From the NCBI GenBank assembly GCA_010093485.1, contig MU001499.1, positions 434,001 through 498,000 on the forward strand: a stretch of DNA of 64,000 nt, given 5' to 3'. This document shows, in pieces, positions 8,637-17,658 of this stretch. This stretch comes from Karstenula rhodostoma CBS 690.94 (Eukaryota; Ascomycota; Dothideomycetes; Pleosporales; Didymosphaeriaceae). Below the pieces are notes generated by a model. That model saw only the letters and a list, made by a program, of their open reading frames with translations, made no database searches and was not told the origin of the DNA. The translations under genes and the position numbers were made by a program. Numbering within the stretch: position 1 is the stretch's first letter; each line of letters starts with the position of its first letter.

Positions 8637-10622
8637 CTACAACCACAGCCAACTCCCCACCACCCAAGCCGCAAACACCACGCCCTCCACACCCCCCGCC
8701 AACACCCCAACCAGCATCCCCGGCGTCACCTTCTCCGCCCGCTCGCTGTTCCCCAAAAAGATATACAGAACCGCCGCCGCCACAGCCACCGCCAGCATAA
8801 CGACCAACACAGTCACCATCTTAAACGGCGAAAACGCATGCACAAACTGCACCGTCGTAACCTCCCTATTCGCATCCTCCTCCGCCTCCCCATCCGATCT
8901 CGTCCGCCCATGCGACCGGGCGTCCGCAGGGCGGCGGTTACTAGCAGCCACCCTGCGCGCCCAGTGCACCCACGTGTACCGCGCGTCGCCCGACCGCGGG
9001 GCGTGATACAGCTCCAGCAGCGCGTGCTCGGTGAACGGCGGAGCAGTATCGCCGGGCGTCGCGAGGCCGCCGCGCGCCGCGAGCAGCGTGCCCGCCTCTT
9101 CGTGCAGGCCGAGCGGCATGTACGACCCGCTCCACGCGGAGACCTGCGCGAGGCGGATATATCGTAGTTTTCTCGCGCTGAGGACGCGCAGGAGCCACGG
9201 GCCGGCTAGCCTGGTGTACGCGGCCCGCAGCTCGCGCGCGAAGTGCATGTCGTCGTAGTCTGCGGCGAGATGGCGTAGGTTGGGCTTGAAGGTTGGGCTG
9301 GGCTGGGGCGTTGCGACAAGGGAGGAAGGGATGGTGAGGGGCTCGAGGCGCGATGCCCTGTGGTGGCGGTTGCGGCGGAGACCGAGCCAGATGACGCTTT
9401 CGCGGGCCGAGTTTGTGCTGCGGGCTGAGTTCCAGCGCTCGTGCTTTGTGGTGGGGGATGGGGGGCTGCGGGTGAGGCCTTGCGCGGACATGTTGCGCTC
9501 GAGGCGGTTGCGTGGGTCGTAGGCGGTGTCGTGGGCCATGCCGAGGACGTGGATGCCTTTCTGGGGGGAAGCGGAGAGGGGCGTGATGTACAGGTCTGTT
9601 TTGCGCGGGCGGGTCTTTGGTGGTGGGAACTCTTTCCTCGGGCTGAAGGGGTAGGGAGTCTTGATGAAGTGTGCGGGTAGATATGGTGGCCGGTCAGGAT
9701 CTACGTCTGTCTGAATAGGGGGCATCAACTTGATGTGTCGCTGCTCCGAGAGACTTCTTTGTCTTGAGGTGTCTGGGAAGGAGAAACCCGGCGCCGGGGG
9801 AGAGTTTGGCTGCGAGTCTATGGCCTGTAGCGTCGCATAGTGGGCGTTGAGAAACGCGTTCATGCGGATGCTTTCTGACTCCGACATACTCCTTCGATAG
9901 CGCCTGTGCGTATCGTTAGAGAGACGGTTTGATGGGTACTCCTCGATATTTTGCGATACGGTACGCGATACATTAAGCGGTCGTGGTATTACATCCGAAG
10001 AGACGTTGCTGAGGATGCTCGAGCGTGGTGAGCCGCAGTTGTGCACCACGTTAACCCGGCTATATCTCTTGAGGCTCATCTGGCGTGCCTGGCTCGGCGG
10101 TCGCCGCGCTGGGGCCGAGGATTCTGTACCAGAGTCGTGCGCCAGGATTTGATTTAATGGCGGAGGTGCCGTTAAGTATTCATTGTGCCTCTTTCTTCCT
10201 CTCTCTTCCTCCCTATCTTCGCTCCTAGAGCTCTCTAACGTCGCAGCCGACACTCTGTTCCCCATTCTTTCCACATCGCTGAAGTTCCGAGTTCCATCGA
10301 CATCCTCCCATTCAGAGTCATCGTCGCTGGTAAGCACAAGGAAGTCAGCACCAGGATGGGTCGCTGCTGCCATAAGGCTGCCTGTTTCGGGGTGTATTGA
10401 TTGCGTTCGTGTAGGTGGCGACCCAACGATGCGTGGCGACGACGCTGGACTTGATGACAAATGCACGGATGGCGGATGGCTCAGGAGGAATCCCGGGGGA
10501 GGACTTAGAGGCGTGGAAGGAAGTGATGGGACAGGATGTTGCTGCAGTTCGCTAGGGGCCTCTGGTAATGGAGGCGTATCCGCCATATCTGCGATGTCGA
10601 GATGAGCACTAGATTGGTGCAA
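8637..10622 (-). CDS. Large disordered protein with two C-terminal membrane helices
   Basis: A single exon of 661 residues. An alternative start at Met13 (MADTPPLPEAP) is equally plausible. Residues 1-440 are low-complexity, rich in Ser/Pro/Arg, with an acidic patch SDDDSEWEDVDG. A more structured segment follows at about 450-560 (FARELRAAYTRLAGPWLLR, YTWVHWARRVA). The last 60 residues hold two hydrophobic helices: VTVLVVMLAVAVAAAVLYIF (about 604-624) and MLVGVLAGGVEGVVFAAWVV (about 636-659). The layout suggests a protein anchored in an internal membrane by a C-terminal hairpin, with a long cytosolic N-terminus. I do not recognise the family by function. The long GC-rich open frame and coherent domain order support a real gene. 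Confidence 0.75.
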   Translation of the reverse strand: MHQSSAHLDIADMADTPPLPEAPSELQQHPVPSLPSTPLSPPPGFLLSHPPSVHLSSSPASSPRIVGSPPTRTQSIHPETGSLMAAATHPGADFLVLTSDDDSEWEDVDGTRNFSDVERMGNRVSAATLESSRSEDREEERGRKRHNEYLTAPPPLNQILAHDSGTESSAPARRPPSQARQMSLKRYSRVNVVHNCGSPRSSILSNVSSDVIPRPLNVSRTVSQNIEEYPSNRLSNDTHRRYRRSMSESESIRMNAFLNAHYATLQAIDSQPNSPPAPGFSFPDTSRQRSLSEQRHIKLMPPIQTDVDPDRPPYLPAHFIKTPYPFSPRKEFPPPKTRPRKTDLYITPLSASPQKGIHVLGMAHDTAYDPRNRLERNMSAQGLTRSPPSPTTKHERWNSARSTNSARESVIWLGLRRNRHHRASRLEPLTIPSSLVATPQPSPTFKPNLRHLAADYDDMHFARELRAAYTRLAGPWLLRVLSARKLRYIRLAQVSAWSGSYMPLGLHEEAGTLLAARGGLATPGDTAPPFTEHALLELYHAPRSGDARYTWVHWARRVAASNRRPADARSHGRTRSDGEAEEDANREVTTVQFVHAFSPFKMVTVLVVMLAVAVAAAVLYIFLGNSERAEKVTPGMLVGVLAGGVEGVVFAAWVVGSWLWL

Positions 10623-11357
10623 TCTTCCTCCTGATACTATAAGGTCAAGTTCCTGTTTAACAGCCTATCGCCGCACTCAACGCTCGCCGGTGGCTCAGAA
10701 ACTATGTTCGGCTCTACGGTCATCCGACCGTGGCTGCTTGATAACTTCGTGAGTAACAATTAGTGAACAAAGAATCTGACCGTGAAACACGCCAAATATT
10801 GAGGAAAAAGCGGTTTAGAACCCTTGTTGGCGGTGGCTGCGATCATCAAGAGGTCGAAAGGTTGGCAAGCACAACAAAGGAGGCATGCACATGAGATTAG
10901 CGGAAATGCCCGCACATCTGTGGAATGTCGTCAATGGTAGAATAGTGCTTGGATCGAAGACTTACATTCCGTGTACTCCATATTCGGTAATAAGAAGTTG
11001 TGTAACGTAAACACCGGGCGTGGCCACGAAAGTACATGGACGTAAAAGCTGAACATTAAAATAGCAACAATATTTACAGTGAGTAAGCCAATCAATAGTG
11101 GAACCAATGCCGCCGAAAACCCAAATCATATATACATCCGTGACTCCGAATTATCATCATTCCGCTTGCCAATTGCACTGACCTGGTTATCCAACCCTCT
11201 TTGACGCCGCGAAACCATGCCGCAACTGAGTCGGTCAAGTGTCATCGTGCATGCTTGTGATCCACAAATAGACAACTTTATCAAATAGGTACTGCATCGC
11301 CCATCCTGGGGAAATGCAAGATGCCAGAACTTTCACCGAGTAGTGTAGATAAATCGG
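10623..11357. other. Intergenic region, nothing supported
   Basis: AT-rich spacer between two minus-strand genes: promoter of the upstream-reading gene and 3' region of the next. No gene, RNA or repeat was recognised. Confidence 0.4.
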
Positions 11358-12950
11358 TTACAATGCCATGAAGACAATGGCAAATAAAGCAACGACAAGG
11401 CTCATCGTAGCACTGCCCGTCACAGAGGTACCCGCACCGTGAATACCAAGGACCTCATCCTGGCGCGCGAAAGTGACATTTTGTTGAATGGTAGTGTTCA
11501 GGCACTGCCCATTGGCGATGTCGAGGCCGCGCAGATCATCCGGAACGTTGAAGAACATGTAGCTCTTGTTGTTGAGGCCCTCAAAGCCGGAAGTGTCGTA
11601 CGGGAACCAGTCGCTGTCATCAGTCGACGAAGTGTTACGCAGGAAGATACACTGCACTTGGTCCGGGTGGTCGTGTGCCAGCTGAGGATAGGCCTTCATG
11701 ACGTCCGAGTTGGACGTGTCTGCAACGAGCACAAACTTTCGCTTTGGGAAGGTCGCGAAGACCTTGTCGAGTAGGTATTTACGGATCGACAAGGTAGCGC
11801 TAACGTCGGAGAAGTTCAGTGGTCGTGTATCAAAGGAACCGCCGGGGTACGTCTTGAAGATGAAGTCCATGTAGTTACGCGTGACCTGCTCTGGGGTGGT
11901 GGTCAGGTAGTGGAAATGCGTGCTGTTTGGCAGACTCTGTGACCAGTTGGCATATATCTCGGGCATGTTCATCCACTGGGTGAACGGCCTGGCGAAAGAG
12001 TTCAACAAGCCCTCCTTGGGGTCGTAAATCTTCGTAACGCGGAGAATGTCGTCGATATCGGAGATGAACGTGATACCCTCTGTCGGAACAAGGTATGCAG
12101 TGGCATTTCCGGTGAGTGTACCGTCGGCGTACACGTTAAGTCGCTGAACATTGTTGGTCTGGTTTCCAGCGAGCAGTCCTCCGCCTGATACGTTCCTGAT
12201 GGGCATGAACACATCGAAGTCACCCTCGGGAGTAGTCTCGTATGGCAGTGTGACGTTCTGCGATCCACCTGGAGGGGTGATTGCGTTGCTGCCGCCGGGT
12301 TCGCCATCGCCACCTTGCGAGGGGGAGGGCTCGAGGTGCAGCGTGACGTTCCGGTCGCTCTGCTGCACGATGAAGATTTCCTTGGTCAAGTTCCTTGCCT
12401 GGTCTTGCTGGCTCTGGGGCAGATCCTTAAGATCGACGCCGATCAAGAAGACGTTGGCCAGGTCATCGATCTTTTCCTGGGAGATGTTCGGCATCTTGTA
12501 AACATTTCCGTGGAAACGCACATTCCAGCCCCGGTCGGTCCAATTGGCATACGGCGGCACGTTGAGCACCTCGGTCGGCGAAGCCTTGAGGTCATCGTCG
12601 CCAATACCGAGCGAAGAGAGCACCTGGGAACCAGTGGGTAGATCTTGGAACCAATTGGGGATGCCTTCGGTGAAATAGTTAGGCAGATCGGTACCCAGGA
12701 CACTGCCCCAGGACTTTGCGATGCCGTCGACGCCGCTCTTAATATCGTCCAAGATGTTGCGCTTGTCGATAATGTAGCTGCGGCCACCCTCAAAGTATAT
12801 CGGCGCTGGTGTCGTGATAGGGGCGCGTGCTTCGACGGGAGCCGGAGCAGCCGTGGGATCCGGAATGGCGACCGCATTCGCCGCCTGGAATGCGACGGCG
12901 AGCAGCAACGCGTGCTGCGGAGCCTTGGTAAACATCCTGCAAGCCTCCAC
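11358..12950 (-). CDS. Secreted, probably GPI-anchored APP1-type (DUF2183) phosphatase-like protein
   Basis: A single exon of 530 residues; Met6 (MFTKAPQHALLLAVAF) probably begins the signal peptide. Residues about 291-450 match the catalytic domain of App1-type phosphatidate phosphatases: ITFISDIDDILRVTKIYDP, then HFHYLTTTPEQV, and KRKFVLVADTSNSD. The HAD-type motif reads D298-I-D300-D-I302, so the usual Thr of DxDxT is Ile here. About fifteen N-x-S/T sites are scattered through the chain, fitting passage through the secretory pathway. The last 20 residues (SATMSLVVALFAIVFMAL) look like a GPI-attachment signal. Yeast App1 is intracellular and acts with actin patches, so an outer location is different. 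Whether this form hydrolyses phosphatidate cannot be told. Confidence 0.82.
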   Translation of the reverse strand: MEACRMFTKAPQHALLLAVAFQAANAVAIPDPTAAPAPVEARAPITTPAPIYFEGGRSYIIDKRNILDDIKSGVDGIAKSWGSVLGTDLPNYFTEGIPNWFQDLPTGSQVLSSLGIGDDDLKASPTEVLNVPPYANWTDRGWNVRFHGNVYKMPNISQEKIDDLANVFLIGVDLKDLPQSQQDQARNLTKEIFIVQQSDRNVTLHLEPSPSQGGDGEPGGSNAITPPGGSQNVTLPYETTPEGDFDVFMPIRNVSGGGLLAGNQTNNVQRLNVYADGTLTGNATAYLVPTEGITFISDIDDILRVTKIYDPKEGLLNSFARPFTQWMNMPEIYANWSQSLPNSTHFHYLTTTPEQVTRNYMDFIFKTYPGGSFDTRPLNFSDVSATLSIRKYLLDKVFATFPKRKFVLVADTSNSDVMKAYPQLAHDHPDQVQCIFLRNTSSTDDSDWFPYDTSGFEGLNNKSYMFFNVPDDLRGLDIANGQCLNTTIQQNVTFARQDEVLGIHGAGTSVTGSATMSLVVALFAIVFMAL

Positions 12951-13709
12951 GGGGTGTTAGCAACCAACAGTCGGAAGCGCGAGCGAGTGGAGACAAACCT
13001 GTTTTTAGGTAAACTTGAGGAAGAAAGCCAAAATTGACCTCGACACCAACGCGAGGAAGTAACAGACGCAAGGAAACGCGACGCCGGAGATTGGGGCACG
13101 AGCTTGTTAGTACGTGTACTGGGAGATGATCCACTTCCCGGTTTTCATTAATCCTCGCCGCCACCAGCCGGACTGCATGCTGCAGGAACCAACAGCCCCC
13201 TTGACGTCATTCCGCTTAGGCATCGAATGATCGAAGCATCGGGCGATCGCCGCTAAATAAGTAGCGCCTGGCTGGCCCGTCTTGTGAAACTGATCGTAAA
13301 CAGGGCCCCTGGTTACAGATACTACAAAGGTGCTGTGAGCGTTGAAATGTGAACAGTTGAGAAGAATCACACTCGTTCCAACGTATTGCTGAGGGCAGGT
13401 GCTTCTCTACATTTACATGGCAACACCTCTGCCCGAGCCACCCATCACTCTTACCGTTCTACACCTCGCTTTATATTCACGTCGCACGCATTCATTGTTC
13501 AACACTTACATCATATTTTCAGTATCTGGCTGTGCATGCGGGCCGCATCTGTTCCCTTCTACTAGTAGTATCTTCTTGACTACAACCAGCAAAGCGACCT
13601 CTCGCCACACAATGTCACGCACCATATCCGTGGTAGAAGTCGATGGATAAGAATAGGAAACGATATATCCAAGCCAGGACCATCATGAAAGAGCAAAGGA
13701 ATCCTTCGC
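12951..13709. other. Intergenic region, nothing supported
   Basis: Promoter side of the secreted protein gene. Short frames such as 13399-13650 on the plus strand have no recognisable product. Confidence 0.35.
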
Positions 13710-14354
13710 TTGACATATGCCGAATCTCGCTTACGAAAAAAGCACTCGGGCAAAGCACTGCGGCGTAGCCCAAGACTCTACGTCAACCGCCGCAGAAAAG
13801 CATGCAATATGGTAAGATTCGGCGACGGTGTTAGACCTGGACAATCAGGTGAACGATCCACACCCATCCGTTGGACGGGCATCTATGGAGAAGTCGAGGG
13901 AATCCAGGCGGAGCAGTTCGACGACAACTCGATCGTGCTCGTGCCCTTGGCTTAGTCCGATGACCCAGATGATTCCATGGATGCAGATTGGCGGTACGGT
14001 TGCATGGTGTATGAGCTGATGACGGGATCTTGGCCCCAAACTTTGCAGAGAATGTCCCGCGGAGCTGCGGCCCAGGATCTTGCTGCCATTACCGATATGG
14101 ACAACTCTAGGGGATGGCCAAGACTTGAGATCGAACACATGGGAGCTATCGTGCATAAGTGCTGGAACGGCGAATATGCCAGCGCGGAGGAGGTGAAGGC
14201 TGCGGTGAAGGCGTTTCTGGAAGGCTTGGGGTGGGAGATAGAGGGGAATGACGACCTCAAAGGCCTGTGTGCTGCGGATCTGTTTCCGGACGATTCGGTG
14301 CTAGAGGTCCCGCCCCGGACGGCAGGTTACGTTCCTTTGGAATACTTCAAGTGA
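13710..14354 (+). pseudogene. Protein kinase C-lobe remnant
   Basis: The plus strand from 13977 to 14354 reads DADWRYGCMVYELMTGSW, then PRLEIEHMGAIVHKCWNGEY and ASAEEVKAAVKAFLEGLGW. This matches the alphaF (D-x-W-x-x-G) and the end of the kinase C-lobe as seen in fungal kinase-like proteins. The same frame continues upstream to 13710 but is interrupted by a TAG at 13953-13955. No glycine loop, catalytic lysine, HRD or DFG is found before it. The TAG could be the 3' end of an intron (GGCTTAG), so a spliced short protein is possible. The simplest reading is a truncated, non-functional kinase gene. Confidence 0.4.
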
Positions 14355-14571
14355 CAGCGTAGTGAGGCCGGTGTCGAAGACATGGAGATATTTGTATGGA
14401 CTGGTATGTTGATCTACCATGTCCTGGTTCCAGGCTACAAGAGACTGAGAATGAATGTCACCACGACAACTGTGCGCGTAGTGTTGATAAGATTGCTAGA
14501 ATAATCCTCTATATACACTCTAGCCCGTCGAACGCTCGCAATGCAAACCACCCAAATACAATATCTCAACC

Positions 14572-15646
14572 TTACTCCCCATCTCTATCAAACATCCTCG
14601 TCATCGCCTTCTGCGCGAGCTCGACGCCCAAAAACGTCGCCGCATTCGCCGGCACCGCCCTCGCCATAGCCGGCCCCATGCCCGGGAAAAACGCCTTATA
14701 CCCACCACTCTTATAGATGCCCCTGACGGTGCCGCCAATCGTCGGCCGCCCCTCCGCGCTCTGCAGCCGTGATTTCACCGTATCAATCGGGAACACAGGG
14801 ATCCACATAGCAATCCCCGCAGCACCGCCGGCCACCATAACCGCCGAGAGCGACAGCTGTCCCGGCGCCCCCGTGACGGGATCCTTGGGGGTGAGCTTCC
14901 GCTTCACGACCTCGTACGTGGCGAAGTAGCAGGCGGACCCGGGCCCGTCGCGCGCGAGCGTCATGGCGCTGCCGCGGAAGACGGAGCGCATGCCGCCCTC
15001 CTTGTATAGCTGGCGCACGACGTCGACGCCGCCGGCGTACTTTGGCTTCTCCCCGGGTGCGAGCTGCTTCTGGCCCTGGATCTGGAGGAGCACTTTGACG
15101 CGCTCGAAGGGCGCGGTGATGAGCGTCATGGGGATGGCGGAGAAGAAGCCGGCGGCGGAGACTTGGGCGACTGAGTATTGGTTGTTGTGGACGGTGGAGA
15201 AGGAGGAGACGAGCTGCTTGCCGACGTCGTAGCCCCAGAAGGATACGGCGACTGTGGCGGTCCCGTGTTAGCCTCATATTTCTTTTCGAGTCTTGGGTTG
15301 TTGGGGATGGGATGGGCGGGAGGTGGTTCTTACACATTGGCGTGACGCCCACGAGCGGCGCGCTCACTCCCGCGTACAACCCGCGTGCTAGACCCTCCCG
15401 CGCGACGGTCCGCCGCACGACATCCATGGCGCCGCTGTACACGCCCTTCTCTGCGGTTTGCAGGCGCACTTTCACGAGGTCGAACGGGTGGCCCACGACG
15501 ACGGCGCAGATGCCGCCCACGCCGCCGGCGACAAGGGCGCGCAGCGACTGCAGCGAGTTCTTGGACGCGGCCTTGACATCTTCCTTGAGTTCTTCTTTCG
15601 AGGGGAGGTTCTCTGTGTTCAGCGCATTGCTGACTTTGTTCGACAT
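14572..15646 (-). CDS. crc1: Mitochondrial carnitine/acylcarnitine carrier
   Basis: Two exons, 15646-15334 and 15251-14572, joined over an 82-nt intron (GTAAGAACC..CCACAG), give 330 residues. The three mitochondrial carrier signatures are all present: HPFDLVKVRLQ in repeat 1, APFERVKVLLQIQ in repeat 2 and FPIDTVKSRLQ in repeat 3. Together with EKGVYSGAMDVVRRTV and the glycine-rich GGTVRGIYKSGGYKAFFPG this fits the Crc1/AcuH branch, which exchanges acylcarnitine for carnitine across the inner membrane. That transport lets acetyl and acyl groups enter mitochondria during growth on fatty acids or acetate. The start is the ATG of MSNKVSNALNTEN, followed by a polar N-terminus. The branch assignment rests on pattern memory; a different carrier is possible but less likely. 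Confidence 0.9.
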
Positions 15647-16165
15647 TGTGTCTGCTGCTGCTGCTTCTCTCCCACTCCACAGGCTAACAAGGGTAAGAGC
15701 TGCTTGCGGGGGTATATAGACTTGAAGGAGAGGGTGAATCAGAGCAAGCAAGCGACCAAGAAAGAGAGAGCGCACAAGACACCGGTAGAAATGACAATTT
15801 ACATGTGAGCTTGCTCCAGATCTCCGGAGCTTGGCTCTGGGCCCTGACGTCGGAGCATGCTCGGCTCGCAGTGAACCGAGGCAAAACACGACCGGAGCCC
15901 CGCGAAAGCTGTGGCACCCGCTTTTCTCAGCCGCATCACTCGCTGCGCGTCCCCACGGGCCAAGGGCTCGTTCATTGTCACCTTCACATTCATCTTCACT
16001 TTCACTTTCACTTTTATCTTCACTGTCACCTTGAATTTTATATTCACTTTCACTTTTACCTAATCACATAGTGCTAAAATAAGAATCTGAGTATAATCAG
16101 CCTGTGTACTTCTGACCATTACAAAGGTCTAGGCACCCGTCTGATCTACAGTAAAATCCAACCCC
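15647..16165. other. Intergenic region with a hexanucleotide-like repeat
   Basis: The spacer contains the TTTCAC-type repeat at about 15973-16060 and otherwise nothing recognisable. It carries the promoter of the carnitine carrier and the 3' end of the peroxiredoxin gene. Confidence 0.4.
15973..16060. repeat. Imperfect TTTCAC/TTCACC microsatellite
   Basis: Roughly fourteen imperfect copies of a TTCACT/TTTCAC unit occur on the plus strand (CACTTTCACTTTCACTTTTA). The strand is pyrimidine-rich and lies about 330-420 bp upstream of the carrier start. Confidence 0.7.
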
Positions 16166-17080
16166 CTACTTCCCCACATTGGTGAACCTCAAATACGGCT
16201 TCACCTCCCTCACATTATCCTGCCCAAACTTCTTCCTCGCATCCTCAGTGCTCACACTCGGCGGCACAATCACATCCTCGCCCGCCGTCCAGTCGATCGG
16301 CGTCGCAATCCCCTTCTTATCCCCCAGCTGCAGACTATCAATCACCCTCAGCACCTCGGTCGAATTCCTCCCCGTGCTCGCGGGGTACAGCATCGTCAGG
16401 CGGATCTTCTTGCTCGGGTCGATGATGAAGACGGCGCGGATGGTGAAGGCGATGCCGCGCGCCGCGATGTTGTCGAGGTCGTCCTGCGAGATCATGTCGT
16501 AGAGGTATGCGACGGCGCGGTCGGCGTCGGCGATGATGGGGAAGCTCACGGTCGTGTTGGCCACTTCGTTGATGTCGGAGACCCACTCGTCGTGCTGGGT
16601 GAGGTCGTTTGCGCTCTACGGGTGGGGTAAGCTATCGCTCCGTCTCTGCCACTTTAACCATGATGTGTCTGAGTGATGTTGTGGGGGTGTGGAAGGAAAG
16701 AGACGCACCAAGCCAATCATCTTGACACCCCTCTTCTCAAACTCCCCCTTCAGCTTCGCAAATGCACCAAGCTCCGTCGTACACACGGGCGTGAAGTCCG
16801 CAGGGTGCGAGAATAGGATCGCCCAGCTGCCCTCGATGTACTTATGGAAGTCGATATCGCCATGGGTACTCTTGGCCTGGAAGTTCGGTGCTATATTCAG
16901 TCAGTACAACTGTGAATTGAGGAAGAAAGGAAGGTGCTTACCTAGGGAGCCCAGACGGAGACGAGGCTGCTCAGCGACCGGCGGCGTCGCGAAGCCGCGG
17001 TGAAAGACGTGAGTGCGGAGCACAGGGCGTGCAGCGAAGCGCAGAGCGCGGGGAGCGGCGCGGGGTAGGAAGGCTGCCAT
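16166..17080 (-). CDS. prx1: Mitochondrial 1-Cys peroxiredoxin (Prx6 type)
   Basis: Three exons, 17080-16942, 16890-16709 and 16615-16166, give 256 residues; introns are 51 and 93 nt. The first about 30 residues ([20 protein letters not shown]) are Arg/Ala-rich and free of acids, a typical mitochondrial presequence. The peroxidatic site is [12 protein letters not shown] with Cys83. No resolving cysteine follows in the later sequence. The long C-terminal domain ([35 protein letters not shown]) is that of 1-Cys peroxiredoxins. The enzyme reduces hydrogen peroxide and organic or lipid peroxides, with recycling by glutathione or thioredoxin systems in yeast Prx1. The neighbouring carnitine carrier is also mitochondrial but no shared regulation is visible. 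Confidence 0.93.
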
Positions 17081-17658
17081 TGTATGAAATGGCTGATTGT
17101 GAATTGGAAATTGGGCGTTACTTCGCCATTGAACTTTCGAAAATGTTCTTGATGAGTAAGGCCATGAGCTCTTCATCGCGTCATTCCGGGGATCGGCCCG
17201 CCTGCAGATGCTAGCGGATGCGGTGCCTGACTACCGGCATGCTTCCAAACTCCTGGGGACGCACAGTATCACCATTGGCTGTCCCTGCATCACTTGCTAC
17301 TTCTCACTCGGGACTGCAGATTTCTTCAAAGGGTTGATTCAAGTATTGGACCGTGCTAGACACGCATCCATCTCTACATAGGCCCATCATCACCATTCCA
17401 TGTTGCGCCCTCCGAGAAGGTACACATCGCTCAACGAATCAAATAAGGTTCAGATTGGGTATAAACAGGAGCACAAAACAGCAGACGCCTCCCTGCAGCG
17501 GAGCCGCTGGTGCGGTGTCGAGGCCGGATCCGCACGAATAGAAGTTATGAGTAAGAAGCTAGAAACAGGCCAGTACCGCCGTTCGCCGACAGTAGGGGAA
17601 TTGAAAGGAAACAAAGGAAAGTGACATGCCATGACCGTACCGTTGCTCATGAAAGACG
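17081..17658. other. Intergenic region, nothing supported
   Basis: Promoter side of the peroxiredoxin gene and 3' side of the SH3-protein gene. Only short frames without recognisable products. Confidence 0.4.

Noticed and set aside
14783..15889. A 368-codon minus-strand frame over the carnitine carrier
   Set aside because: It reads through the intron and changes to Arg-rich nonsense; the spliced carrier with three signature motifs explains the region.
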